From positions 8,550,743 to 8,614,742 of the forward strand of contig CM076962.1 of NCBI GenBank assembly GCA_039566865.1: 64,000 bases of DNA, given 5' to 3'. The stretch is from Aurelia coerulea. Taxonomy: Eukaryota > Cnidaria > Scyphozoa > Semaeostomeae > Ulmaridae. The notes below the pieces were generated by a model. It ran no database searches. It saw only the letters and a program-made list of their open reading frames with translations, and was not told where the DNA came from. Below are positions 34,516 to 45,884 of the stretch, piece by piece. The translations under genes were made by a program, and so were the position numbers. Within the stretch, counting starts at the first letter, position 1, and each line of letters starts with the position of its first letter.

Positions 34516-36303
34516 ACTTTGAGTAGCTAGACCGGTCAAAATGCGTTTACCCTCAATTAGGGCGACACCCCTCTACTCAAAATCTGATAATCTTTAGAAA
34601 CAGTTATTACTTTCACAACTGGCCCAAATTTTTATTTTCTTATAAACTCGTGCACTAACTTTTACAACAAACTTGACCCCAGTTCTTCCCGGGGTAAAAG
34701 TTTCTCCTAGATTTCTTAATTTTTTACAAAATTGAATTTTACATTTTCACACAGCACAGGCGGCTTCTTTCTTGTAAAAATTGAGCGCAAATCGTTGTCA
34801 AAATCGTCTTTTGATAAGAATGTTAGAATTTGAAATGCCCTCACTGCAAGATGAAGTAGAAGGAAAACTTACTTCATCGTGATCTTGACTGCTCCTGATG
34901 CAATGCCGTCGTCTTCTTTGAGAATTTTTTGCAATGCTGTCAGTTTGGTTTCACTCAAAATCCATCCCAAGCGCAGGAGGAATTAAAGATATTGGCAGTT
35001 ATTTCGATACTTTGCTTCAACTTCATTGGTTATTGACAATCTTCTTATAGATTAGTGGACAAATATTTGAGACGATAAATGATTTTACCAGATCTCTTTT
35101 CCCGCCTTTTCCTGTTATGTTGGGTCAGACAAGAGAGAGGCATAAGTTGTCATCCAGGGAAGAAGGACAGAGTTTGGAGGTGTCGCAAATTCGCAAGTCA
35201 AGGCGAAGTAAAGCGAAAATTTCGGAAATTTCGCAAGAATTATTCATGGAAATATGTATATTTTTGATAATTTTGCTAAAAAACTAATTTTTTGGGGCGA
35301 GGGTGAGCAGGATGCCGCTACCTGTTTGAAAAAATACGAAAGACAAACATTCAAATCACCGTAATTTTTCAATCCTAGGTGATGGCAAGGGGGTTACATG
35401 AACACTTGTGGTCCTATGTATAAGCTTCCTTTTCCCGTTGAAATTTTCAAAAAATTCGATTTATTCGAGCGTGCAATATCCTTTTATTGGGGGTCACCCA
35501 AAATGGCCTAAATCTAGCTGCGAAACGCGGAAGTAATGAAATGACGGCACCTGAATTGCCAATTTTAGGAGAAAACGCAATCTGATCAGAGGATGAGTCA
35601 GCGTTCCAGGGGAACTTCGGACAAAAGAAAAGATTTGGAGGCTATGCTGGTAAAGTGAACCACCCATGATATTTTATTTTCTCATGTGAACATGAAGTCA
35701 GATTTTTCATTTTCAATCTCATTTGGTTCATAATTCTGCCTTCAGAAAATCGTAATTTGCAGGATAATCTTTCGCTCTGATGACACAGAAATATATTCTG
35801 ATACCAGCTCCCTGAAAAACCTCCAAAAATTTGACAGCCGAAGTTTGACCTTCATTCAAAAATGCGGTTACTGATCCAAGAATTTTGTTGGATTTGATGA
35901 AGCAAGCATACCTATTGATATGGAAAGGATAAATGACCATCACTGTGAAATTAGAATATTTATAATTGTTATAGATTTATAACTATTGTTGGTTTTATTT
36001 CTGGGCTGAGGTTTCAGGGCAAAGTGAACAACTTTGAAAATATTGTTTCTCTTTGTGGTAATTTGGTATTTATATGCAGTATAGTATTTTCCAAGTATAT
36101 TCCTATTATTGTTCATCGACTTGTATTCAAGTCTCACAATCTGACTCGAATTTGTGACTTATACAATAGTTTTTGGTTAATATTTGATCTGCAAAGATCC
36201 TTCTCAACATAGGTCACAATTAAATTTTTTTTTAAATATCACTCTTATGAAATTGTTGGGTTTGTTTCGTTTTGGCATGCGAAGAACTCCTTAGAGTTGC
36301 AAA

Positions 36304-36759
36304 ATTGTAAGTGGCAATTGTAGTGAGGACCCGGTGACCATGCGTCTTTCCTCGCTGCAAATGCCACAGTAAACTTGCATTAACTTGTTGTTTTTAAGTT
36401 TTAGATTGATATAAAAAAATATATATATATTACTCATAAAGTTCTTGAGTAGTGTCACGTCTAAACATTGGAATGGCTGAGAAAACCTTGTTTTGAAATG
36501 TTCATGAGGGCACAGGTAGTGAACATGAAGATTGCTATGGAACCTCTCTAAGAAACTAGTAAGAAACTCTGAGTACTCAAAATCCGATAAGAAACTTTCA
36601 GTACTGGCCCAAATCCTTTGCTTCTTCTAAGAAATACGTGGAATGGCTTTGCGCCTGACGGAAATAGGCAGTGCGAAGCAATACTTGTATCCTCAGTTGG
36701 ATGTTTTTGAAAGAAAATGAATGAATACAAGACGAAATTTAGAGACGAAGGGAGATTTA
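36304..36759. other. No gene seen
   Basis: AT-rich; contains one copy of the dispersed repeat (36455-36560) and a short (AT)n run near 36415. Confidence 0.45.
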
Positions 36760-36860
36760 AAAATCCGTGGGAGAAGGGAGAAACTGTTCATTTTTGCTGG
36801 GAGAAGGGAGAAATTGCCAAATTTTCGTGGGAGAAGGGAGATTTAGATCCCTGTTCCACC
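36760..36860 (+). repeat. ~30-bp tandem repeat (GTGGGAGAAGGGAGA type)
   Basis: Three degenerate copies of GTGGGAGAAGGGAGAAA with variable spacers, adjoining the inverted LINE end. Confidence 0.75.
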
Positions 36861-36867
36861 CCCCTGC

Positions 36868-37944
36868 CCATTATGCGAAGCAATCTTATTTGAAAAATAC
36901 TCACGCTTAGACTCTGTGTTAAGTTTGTTAACTTTGTTGCGCATTTGCCGATGGGCTTGCATCAATATTTCAGAGTTTTGAGCGAACCGCTTGTTTCTTC
37001 AGCTTATCTCTAGCAGCAGACATAAGCTTAAGATCCTTTGTGAGCCAAGGACAGAACTTTTCTGAGACACGTCTTTCGCGAAGTGGCGCATGTTTCTCAA
37101 GAATCAATGAGAACGAAGAGGTCCACTGTTCAACGATAAGGTTAACATCATCGTTGTTACTGACAATGCCATTCCAGTCAATTAAAAGCAGATCGTTTAT
37201 AAAGTCAGCAGAGTTGAAATTTTTGAGTTGCCTTGTAGAAATGTTTTTTTGCTGTCTTTTAGAAGCACCACGAAACTTTCTAACACAGTACACCATATAG
37301 TGATCACTGATGCTTGTTTCATGCACCCCAGACGTGACTATATTTGATTTATTTGTAGTCGCAATATGGTCTATGAGGGTGTTGGATGTTAAAGTTTCCC
37401 TGGTACCTCTGTCAATTAGCTGCTGAAATCCAAAAAGATTGTAGACTTCTAACAATCTAGACGAGTGCGTAGGAAGGTTAGCACAGGCACCAGCACAATC
37501 CCCTTTCCTCAAATTAGGCAAGATATCGCAATTTGTATCTCCCAAAAGAATGATTTCTTTGTTCTCATTGTCTAAAAATTTTAAGTTGTTTTCAATTTCA
37601 TTAAAAGTTTCGGGAGATGCATCAGGGGGGCGATACCAGGCCAAAATGAAGAAAGGGGCGGCTCGCACAGGCTTGACTTCCACACATATGGTCTCCAAAG
37701 ATGACACAGGGAGATCATTACGGAGTTTACATTTATCATGAATAGAGTCCCTTATGTAAATAGCTACCCCACCACCATGGCGGTTGCGATCACGTCTTAT
37801 AATGGTATAGCTCTCAATACTGACAAGATCATCGTGAATATTTTCATCAAGTTTTGTTTCATTGATTGCCAAATTGTATATCCCAAGATCCTTTACGAGG
37901 GTACGGATCTCGTCAATGTGAAGTAAAAGGCTATTCACATTCAA
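36868..37944 (-). pseudogene. LINE APE-type endonuclease, inverted part
   Basis: The minus-strand frame encodes an exonuclease III-like endonuclease: LNVNSLLLHIDEIR, LAINETKLD (catalytic Glu), YTIIRRDRNRHGGGVAIYIR, LAWYRPPD, IILLGDTNCD (Asp block), TLIDHIATT and SISDHYMVYC (final Asp-His). The main frame stops at 36970. A one-base shift there lets LINE linker coding continue to about 36868 (QMRNKVNKLN, YFSNKIASHNGQ). This enzyme nicks the target to prime reverse transcription. Here it is separated from, and opposite to, its RT. Confidence 0.88.
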
Positions 37945-37957
37945 AGACGAGCATAAT

Positions 37958-39514
37958 TTGCGGTTTGAATTTCAAGCTGTAAATATTGCTCAGGTGGAGA
38001 GGGTCTTTGGAAAATTCAAAAAGTCCTTGGGTTTTGGCACTGATGGAATTGCCAATCATTTCTTGAAAATTGCGCTTCCTGTCATCGGTGAATCACTTTG
38101 CAACATTTTCAATCTTTCTATAGCAACTGGTGTATTCCCAGACTGTTGGAAGATTGCTAGAGTTGCCCCCATTTTTAAAAGTGGTCAATCTGATGATCGA
38201 TCAAATTATAGGCCGATTTCAGTCCTCCCTTTCTTGTCTAGGGTATTTGAAAAATTGGTTTTTAACCAGCTTTATGAGTATCTAGATAAAAACAAGCTCA
38301 TATACTATAAACAGTCTGGGTTTAGGTCATTACACTCCGCTGTCACTTGTCTGCTGAAGTCTACAAATGACTGGTATGTTAACATGGACAAAGGTAGATT
38401 CACTGCTACAGTTTTTATTGACTTGAAAAAGGCATTCGATACTGTAGATCACGATATTCTACTCCAAAAGTTAGAAAAGTATGGAGTGATTGGCCTTGAA
38501 CATACCTGGTTTTCGTCCTACCTGAAAAATAGGCGGCAGCTTTGTAGAGTGAATGGGGTAGCCTCAAATATGGAAGAAATAAAATGTGGAGTTCCTCAAG
38601 GCTCTTGCCTTGGGCCCCTTTTGTTCCTCATATACATAAATGATCTGCCGTTTTCTCTTAAAAACATTGAAGTAACGATGTATGCCGATGATACAAGTAT
38701 ATCATATTCTTCTAAGGATATCAACGAGCTTAATGAAACCCTTAACAGTGACTTAGACTCCTTGAAACAGTGGCTTGAAGGTAATAAGCTGTCTCTGAAT
38801 GTAATCAAAACACAAGCAATGGTTATAGGCTCTAGGCCTAATATCAAGAAGATATCAGACAAATCAGTACCGACCCCATCTTTCGCCATTGGCAATTCGC
38901 ATATTGATGTTGTAGATAATGCGAAATACTTGGGAGTACAACTTGATAAACATCTTGTGTGGGATGAGCATACCAAGGCTTTACGTTCAAAGATATCTTG
39001 CTCTTTAGGTTTCCTAAAATATGCTAAGAAATTGCTTCCAAAGCATACCCTTAGTCAAATGTATAGAGGTATCGTTGAGCCCCATTTTCGCTACTGTTGC
39101 TCTGTGTGGGGTAGCTGTGGAGACTCTCGCCTGTTGGCGCTACAAAAGTTACAAAATCGTGCTGCGAGAATAGTTACCAACAGTAGCTATGATGCACCAG
39201 CAGCAAACTTGATAAAAGAGCTCAAATGGCCGACAGTCCACGACATGATCAAACAAGAGACGGCTACCATTGTTTTCAAATCAATAAGTGGTCTCGCGCC
39301 CACTTACCTCTCTACTCTATTCACGAGAAACTCGACAAGGGAGATTGTAAATTTGAGAAATTCTGAGACTGACTTGCTTGCTCCACGAATGAAAACAAGC
39401 AATGGCCAAAAAGCATTTTCGTTCCGTGGATCAAAGCTTTGGAATGAGTTGGAGCATGAAGTCAAGCTAGCCCCCTCTCTGTCTACTTTTAAATGTAGAC
39501 TGAAATGTAAATAG
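37958..39514 (+). CDS. LINE reverse transcriptase, open but headless
   Basis: An uninterrupted frame of 518 codons covers the RT and C-terminal domain: DGIANHFLK, WKIARVAPIFKSG, NYRPISVLPFLSRVFEKLV, TVFIDLKKAFDTVDHDIL, CGVPQGSCLGPLLFLIYINDLP, MYADDTSISYS (YADD) and LGVQLDKHLVWDEH, ending with WNELEHEV and a short basic tail. It has no start of its own, as the listed start lies inside the element. RT motifs are intact. This family lacks the CxCxxC tail. The hairpin-tailed 3' ends at 17652 and 22517 look like the same family. Confidence 0.9.
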   Translation: MRFEFQAVNIAQVERVFGKFKKSLGFGTDGIANHFLKIALPVIGESLCNIFNLSIATGVFPDCWKIARVAPIFKSGQSDDRSNYRPISVLPFLSRVFEKLVFNQLYEYLDKNKLIYYKQSGFRSLHSAVTCLLKSTNDWYVNMDKGRFTATVFIDLKKAFDTVDHDILLQKLEKYGVIGLEHTWFSSYLKNRRQLCRVNGVASNMEEIKCGVPQGSCLGPLLFLIYINDLPFSLKNIEVTMYADDTSISYSSKDINELNETLNSDLDSLKQWLEGNKLSLNVIKTQAMVIGSRPNIKKISDKSVPTPSFAIGNSHIDVVDNAKYLGVQLDKHLVWDEHTKALRSKISCSLGFLKYAKKLLPKHTLSQMYRGIVEPHFRYCCSVWGSCGDSRLLALQKLQNRAARIVTNSSYDAPAANLIKELKWPTVHDMIKQETATIVFKSISGLAPTYLSTLFTRNSTREIVNLRNSETDLLAPRMKTSNGQKAFSFRGSKLWNELEHEVKLAPSLSTFKCRLKCK

Positions 39515-39672
39515 CTTTTAATTTTTCATTTATTCTAATTTAACATTGTAAATATTCTTTTTATTTTTAATTTTGGTAGTATTGTAAGTAGGTTTTTGCC
39601 ACGGCCCCCTGAAAAGCAGCCACTCTTGGTTGATGGGGCCACCGTGTATAAAGAATTTAAAATGAATGAAAA

Positions 39673-40211
39673 TGAAAGCAAGGTGGCTGCCATGCCACAC
39701 ACATTATATTTTCCAATCTCGGCCTGTTCTCAGCTGCAGTCCCTCTATTTTCCAGAAGTTTATTATTCACAATTTAGCGCAAACCTCAAGATCAATGTGC
39801 TTTGCACAAGTCAACTTAGAGGTCTAGTCCGAACAAAACATTGAATTCAGACTATTGCTGAACAAATAAAAAGTCTAGGCCTACTTTTGAAGCAAAATCG
39901 GCTATGATTCAAATAAAATGCACAGAAAGTTAAAAAATGCAAGGCTTGAATTGAAAATTGATTTTAAGCAGCTAAGAAAAAGTAAGTTGATAAACTTCTT
40001 GATCAAAGATGAGAGACGTACCTTTCTTTGCTCGTTGAATGCAGTTTTTCATCCAGCATTTTGAGCGCGCAGGCTCCGCGACCATGATTCGTTCTTTCCG
40101 TAGAGTGGCCGCGCGTGCTCAAACCGCTGGAGCGTTTGACCTTTAAAATGTCATATACCTCAGGAGGGCCTCCGCTGAACGACAAGCTTTGACCTCGCGT
40201 TGTTGCAAGGC
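39673..40211. other. No gene seen
   Basis: Unique sequence between the LINE tail and the hAT target site; no supported feature. Confidence 0.45.
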
Positions 40212-40848
40212 TTGATGTGCAGGAGCGTCGAGAGGGGGGGTCGGGGGGTAAAAGGTCCGGGGCCCGGGCCCCGAAAGGGGCCCGTAAAATATCAGTTTTC
40301 TAAAAATCGATTATTGCTGTGTAAAATCTCTGTACAGCAAATTTTTGTGATCATCTATCTGCCTTAAAAAGTCGTCATCATCCCCTCCTTTCGAAAGTTA
40401 GTCACCTCGTTAAAGCTAGTCTCATAATCTCTTTATTATTCACCTAGTTCGTTTCGTTATACAAATTACACAAAATACTTGACTCACACACAAGAATAAA
40501 CACTCGTTAAAAACTCGTTAAATGTTCGTTAACAACGTCAAACTATTGTCATAATTCAAATTATGCATGAACACGAATTATTATCTCATGCATGAGTTCA
40601 TTTCACCGTCAGATAAATCTATCAGTAAACATTTTATTTTCATCAGAAAGATCTTGAGAATTTTACAAAATGACAGAAATGTGAAAAACCGACAGTACTA
40701 TGATACTATGTCTTCGTACAAACATAAATCCGGTGCGCAGAAAAGGAGCGAAAAAGACAAACGAGACCAAGAAACTGAGAGGGGTTCTCGCACATTATTT
40801 CAAGTTGGAGTTAGAAAAGCAATCGAAGAAGGTAGGCAAAGCAAACAT

Positions 40849-43003
40849 TATTATTATTATTATCAATTTCTTTACCGTTGGATACATAAAAAATATAGCT
40901 AAAAGTAATCAGCTAATTAATTCCAACGTTAGTTAAAATTTTAAAATACAAATGTAACATCAGAAAAAAGGGGATAAAATATTTACAATTCATCGAAAGT
41001 ATACAGTATAAAGGCATAAAAGTGTATAAAAGCAGATATTCAAATATTATCATCATAAAAAGCCCAAGTTCGGAAGAAAAACGCGGCATAATTTACATGG
41101 ACAATTTTCTCCGTTCCAATGTTTTATTTTTGTTTTAAACTGACAAAAAGAGAATCTGAATTTCGTATAGTTGGTGGTAACGTTTGCCACAGCTTTGGAC
41201 CTTTAAATCGGATGCTTTCTGTCCCGTTGTTGACAGATCTCACCCTAGGTTGGAAGAATTCGTTATTGTTTCGCAAATTGTAATGACTTTCATGTTCGCT
41301 GAAAATTTCGTGCATGAATGAAGGGCTCAGGTTATTTTTTGTTTTGTACATCTTTACAACAGAGAGTAAAGATCAACAGCTATTTTAGTGACTGGAAAGA
41401 AATTAAAGTTGGAGTACCGCAAGGGTCGGTCCTGGGGCCTTTGCTATTTAACAACTTCATAAATGATATCTTCTTTTTTGCATATCACACAAAGATATGT
41501 AACTATGCTGATGATACCACAATCTTTGCATGCCATGCGGATCTTGATACTATTGTTAGACAATTAGAAGCAGACAGCTCTGTGATAGTAAAATGGTTTT
41601 CTGACAACTTTTTGAAGCTAAATAATGATAAGTGCCACCTGATGATATTTGGTGATAAAAGCACTGAAACAACGGTCACAATTGGAAATTCAAGAATTAA
41701 GGAAAGTGATTATGAAAAGCTGCTAGGTGTGACTTTTGATAAGAAATTAAGTTTCAAAAAACATGTTGAAGATTTATATAAAAAGGCCAACCAAAAGCTT
41801 CACGCACTGGCTCGCTTGTCTAATTACATTGATCCTATCAAATCAGAAATTTTAATGAATTCCTTCATCAGGGCACAATTCAATTATTGCCCACTTGTAT
41901 GGATGTTTAATGATAGGGCAACTAATTCAAAATTAAATCGCATTCACGAAAGAGCACTGCGATTGGTATGCAGAGATAGTATATCAGAGCTAGAAAAGTT
42001 GAAGAAAAAATTTGTTACCATTCATCAGCACAATCTGCAATTGCTAATGCTTGAAATATTCAAAACAAAAAACAGTCTAAATCCAACATTTATGAAAAAC
42101 ATTTTTACTGAGAGAAATATTCACTACAGTTTGAGAAGTGAGAATCATTTGCAGTTGCCGAATATAAAGACAACAACATACGGAATAGAAAATATTCAGT
42201 ACAGAGGTCACCTTTTGTGGTCCTCGTTGCCAAAGGAAATTAAAGATTCCAACACATTATTTGAATTCAAGCGAAAAATAAAATTATGGCATGGAAATAC
42301 TTGCATCTGCAGATTGTGCAAAGTTTTCATTAAAGATTTAGGGTTTTTGTAGGTTTTAAAGTAGAAAATTGTAAATTAAGTTTTAACTTATTTGTTGGCG
42401 TTAATTAGCTTATTAGCTATATATATTTTTTTTTATCTTGCCAACGTAAAAGAAATTGTTAATAATAATAATAATAATAACATCTCAATCATAAGTAACT
42501 GCAAGTTCTTTGCATGAATCGTAACGGCACAGTCCTTCTCTAATAGCTCACTGTAAGTAGATTCAGTATCCTTATAAGTAATTCTCAGAGCCCTTTCCTG
42601 TATTTTGTTAATTTTTTGGCTGAGCTGCCTGCTGTGAAACATCCAGATTAAAGGACAGTATTGAAACTGACTGGTAATAAATGCCCTCATGAGTGTTCTT
42701 AGTTTGCTCTGATCCATGTAAGGGGATATGCGAGCAAGTGCATAAAGTTTATTGCTAGCCCTTTGACACAATTTGGAAACATGATTACCGAAGGAAAGTT
42801 TGCTATCAATTTGAATTCCGAGTAGCTTCTCTTCGGAGCTATTTACAACATCAGCATTTCCAATCCTAACAGTAACAGGATCATCACACCTCTGCCCAAG
42901 AACCAACAGATGGCATTTATCTGCATTTAATTTCATAAAGTTGTCGGTAAACCATTCTAAAGCTACACTACAGTCTAAAGCTACACTAAAGCTACACTAC
43001 AGT
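40849..43003 (-). mobile_element. Minus-strand LINE inserted in the hAT transposase gene
   Basis: 5'-truncated LINE with an (AAT)n 3' tail at 40849-40862. The TSD CAAACAT is exact (40842-40848, 43004-43010). Coding on the minus strand starts at about 42963 (MKLNADKCHLLVLG, EEKLLGIQIDSKLSF) and reaches LQLLMIEM at about 42482. After the nested LINE it continues (YKTKNNLSPSFM, 41351 down), with a frameshift near 41140 before the C-terminal NCPCKLC. Its 5' end (42964-43003) carries TAAAGCTACACTACAGTC repeats not explained by LINE or hAT. Confidence 0.88.
41354..42479 (+). mobile_element. Plus-strand LINE nested in the minus-strand LINE
   Basis: 5'-truncated LINE with an (AAT)n tail ending at 42479 and TSD ACATCT (41348-41353, 42480-42485). 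Its coding (41354-42352) is uninterrupted from RT motif 5 to the end: GVPQGSVLGPLLFNNFIND, YADDTTIF, KLLGVTFDKKLSFKKH, FNYCPLVWMFNDR, NLQLLMLEIFKTK, and a C-terminal CICRLCKVF. The open frame suggests this is the youngest layer of the nest. Confidence 0.92.
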
Positions 43004-44153
43004 CAAACATACCGAAGATGCCCACACGAGCCGCGACCCTGACGTGGAAGCACTTGATGCTGGAAGTAACTCAGATGCAGAAGTCGACACAGAAGGACAC
43101 GTCACGATCGGTGATGCGACAAAACTTTCACCCTTCGATATTGGAACTTTGTGTGGCTCTCCAACAACGAATCAGCTTGAAAATATGATACGAGCTGGTC
43201 CAGCTCCATTCCCAAAGCAATTGCCACGAGATGCTGATGGACAACAGTTCCCGAATTCTGTTCTACTCTGCAACCACGAGAATGGGGAAAAAGTGAAAGA
43301 AAATGGCTGGTGTTTAGTCCTTCCAAGGAAGCACTGTATTGTCTACCATGCAGATTGTTTTCCCATTCAATCAAGACACCTGTGCAATCAGCATTAGCTA
43401 GAGCCAGTGGTTGGGACAAGGACAGAAAGTGGAAGAAGTTGTGGGCGAGAGTTCCTATCCATGAAAACAGCTCATCACACAGAGAATGCTACCTGTCTTG
43501 GCGTGAGCTTCAGACGCGTTTGCAAATGAATGCTGGGGTAGATGTGATGGTTGAAGAGACAATTTTGTCAGAGATAGAGCAATGGAAGAAGCTACTCAGC
43601 AGGATAATCGATGTGACCATATTTCTTGGAGAGAGGGGTCTTGCATTTCGTGGTTCATCGCTTCGAATCGGAGATGTTCACAATGGAAATTTCCAGGGAG
43701 TCTTAGAACTGGTGGCTCATTATGATCCACTTCTTCAAGAACATATTTCGAAAGTGAAGACCTCCCAACAAAAAGGTGACCGGCTGCAAGCACATTACCT
43801 TTCCCCGCAGTCACAAATGAATTTATTAAGGTTTGTGCTGCAAGAGTCAGGGATTGCATTTTGAAAGAACGAGAAAATGCAAAATATTTTTCAATCATGG
43901 TCGACGGGACTCCTGATTCAAGCCATACGGAACAAACAACGTTCATTCTCCGGTACATGAAAAGAGATGGTGATGCATTTTCTGTACAAGAGCGATTTCT
44001 GGTGTTTGATGATTGCTGTAACAAAACTGGAGTAGAAATTGCTTCAGTGATTCTGGAAACACTCCAAAAGTATGTCATACCAATTGCCGATTGTCGGGGA
44101 CAAGGGTATGATAATGCGGCCAATATGTCTGGCAAGTACAATGGTGCTCAAAC

Positions 44154-44321
44154 CAGGGACGTAGGAAGCATCTCCAACTTGAGGGGGCACGACACTTCAA
44201 GGGCACCTTTTTCATTAAACTAAAGGGGCACTTCCTGGAAATTAAAAGGGCACTTCTTTGTTTATTGCAAAATCTTGGGGGGGCACATGCCCCCAGTGCC
44301 CCCCCAGTTCCTACGTCTCTG
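44154..44321. mobile_element. 168-bp hAT MITE inside the hAT transposase
   Basis: Ends CAGGGACGTAGGAA and, reversed, CAGAGACGTAGGAA; 8-bp TSD GCTCAAAC exact (44146-44153, 44322-44329). Subtracting it and one TSD restores the transposase frame (NGAQT then HVRSINP). Related, degraded sequence occurs in the ~1-kb tandem repeats (for example 11569-11905). Confidence 0.93.
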
Positions 44322-45884
44322 GCTCAAACTCACGTCAGGTCCATCAATCCCTTGAGCCTCTATTCTCCATGTGCCTGCCATTCCTTCAATCTTTGTGGAG
44401 CAGACTCAGCAAAGTCGTGCGCGGAAGCTGTAACTTTTTTTGGAATGGTGCAAACCGTCTACATTCTCTTCTCATGCAGCCCTCAGCGATGGAAGATTTT
44501 GCAAAGCAACATTGGCTCCTCGTTGCATGGTTTGTCTGGAACAAGGTGGACAGATCGTGTTGCAAGTGTGTGCCCTTTTGCTGCTCATCTTCCAGGTATC
44601 AAAGTTGCACTCCAGCAACTGCTTGCGTTAAACCTGACACCAAAGACAACAATAGATGTTAATGGTGCCATCAGATATGTATCATCGTTTGTATGCATTG
44701 TGATGTCGGCAATCTGGCTTAAAATTCTGGTCGCTATTGATCAAAGGAACCAAGTAATTCAAGCGAGAAAAGCTACCATCAATGTCGAAGTTGCCAATCT
44801 CCGCAGCCTTGTGGCTGATCTGAAGGAGTTCCGTGAGAAGTGGCCTCAAATTGTCCAGGAAAGCGTTCTTGTTGCCACTGCAATGAACATTTCAGCTGAA
44901 TTTCCGACGAAGCGCAAAAGTAAGCGACAATTCCTCGATGACCCCGAAGACAGCCAATCCAACAGTGATGAAAATGTTTTCAAACGCGAAGTATTTTACG
45001 TTGCTGTAGATTCTGTCATTGCAGGAATAACGACACGCTACGAAGCTGCATATCACATAAATGATCTTTTTTCTTTCCTTTGGCAATATCTGGAGCGCAC
45101 TGATGAGATGACTCACGAGGCATGCGTTAAATTCGGCACAACCTACGGAGAAGACATCAGTCCAGTGGCACTTGAAGAGGAAGTTTTGCACATTAAGACG
45201 GTTCATATCGCTAATTTTGGGGAGAAAGCACTGGATCCGCATGCTCTGCTCAACCAGATAACAAAGTTCAAAGTTGAAGAAATCTTCTACAATGTTTGCA
45301 CTGCTCTCAGAATATTTTGTACCTTGCCTGTGACAGTTGCATCTGCAGAGCGTTCCTTCAGCAAGCTCAAGCTGATCAAAAATTTCATGCGAAGTACAAT
45401 GACCCAGGACAGGCTGACAGATCTCGCAATGTTGAGCATCGAGAGCGAAACTGCAAGAACTGTTGACTTTAATGACATTATTCACGACTACGCAAACATG
45501 AAAGCCCGCAAAGTATCGTTTTAATTATTTGAAACTTTGTTCCTGATATTCTTATTTTACTAGCACAAAACATGTCATTTATTCATCAATGCCCTTTTTT
45601 GAATAATGTTTGTGGCTTTTTTCAAACGATTTTTTGTTAATTGATTTTCTTAAATAGGGCATTTCCCTCGTTTTCCGGGAGCCTGAAGGGCGTGGTCACT
45701 AAAATTTTTTTTGGGGCTTCGCCCCAAACCCCCCAAGGGCCCGATCCTATGAATCACTCCAGGGCCCGGGCTGGCTCTCGACGGCCCTGTTGATGTGGAC
45801 TTCATCACGTCCTTCACCCCATGACATAAAATATTTTGTAAACAGGAAAATGCCCACCACCCCTATGACTTCACTACCGTGAGT

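Larger units (their letters stand above)
32201..35648. mobile_element. 3.4-kb foldback element with ~600-bp TIRs and 9-bp TSD
   Basis: Ends are AGCATAGCCTCCAAATC and its exact reverse complement. The arms (to about 32825 and from about 35055) are highly similar, with one extra segment of about 35 bp in the left arm. The 9-bp TSD GGTAAAGTG is exact (32192-32200, 35649-35657) and lies inside an iteron of the surrounding TIR element. No transposase seen; MULE-like by TSD size and TIR length (inference). Confidence 0.9.
31773..36303. mobile_element. Inverted, deleted relative of the 7.3-kb TIR element
   Basis: Starts at a TA with GGGTAAGACGGGGTAAAGTG and a second iteron copy. It then follows the reverse complement of 9316 back to about 7780 of the first element, interrupted by the foldback at 32201-35648. 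At about 36282 it jumps to the reverse complement of the left part of the first element (2337-2356; CTTAGAGTTGCAAAA) and ends at about 36303. So it is an internally deleted copy that has also lost the outer left TIR. Confidence 0.75.
36868..39672. mobile_element. LINE with inverted 5' half (twin-priming-type structure)
   Basis: The endonuclease half is on the minus strand (36868 to about 37955) and the RT half on the plus strand (about 37956-39514), followed by a 3' region with the GGCCCCCTGAAAAGCAG...GATGGGGCCACC hairpin and an ATGAA-type tail to 39672. The two halves meet head to head and the linker coding between them is missing. This is the known signature of twin priming: inversion with a small deletion. 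Both halves are almost open, so the insertion is probably young. Confidence 0.85.
40708..45524 (+). pseudogene. hAT transposase (TTF zinc finger / DUF4371 type), broken
   Basis: Coding pieces are 40708-40848, 43011 to about 43307, about 43310-43818, 43861-44153 and 44330-45524. It starts MSSYKHKSGAQKR (typical for this hAT group). After the LINE the frame resumes exactly (TEDAHTSRDPDVEALDAG). The zinc-finger Cys pair is YCLPCRLFS. The RNase H-like core has MVDGTPDSSH (catalytic Asp) and YDNAANMSGKYNG. The C-terminus is the hAT dimerisation domain (LPVTVASAERSFSKLKLIK). Breaks: a LINE in the coding exon, one-base losses near 43307 and 43818, and a MITE in the frame. The family cuts and pastes DNA as a dimer; this copy cannot. 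Confidence 0.9.
40220..45789 (+). mobile_element. hAT transposon, 5.6 kb including nested insertions
   Basis: Left end CAGGAGCGTCGAGAG and right end, reversed, CAGGGCCGTCGAGAG. The exact 8-bp TSD TTGATGTG is at 40212-40219 and 45790-45797. It carries one transposase gene. Nested inside are a minus-strand LINE (40849-43003), a plus-strand LINE within that (41354-42479), and a hAT MITE (44154-44321). Without these the element is about 3.2 kb. Confidence 0.92.

Noticed and set aside
7845..36212. A 62-codon frame shared by 7845-8033 (-) and 36024-36212 (+)
   Set aside because: The two are homologous because both lie in the TIR element. Most base differences change the amino acid, so there is no sign of protein-level selection.
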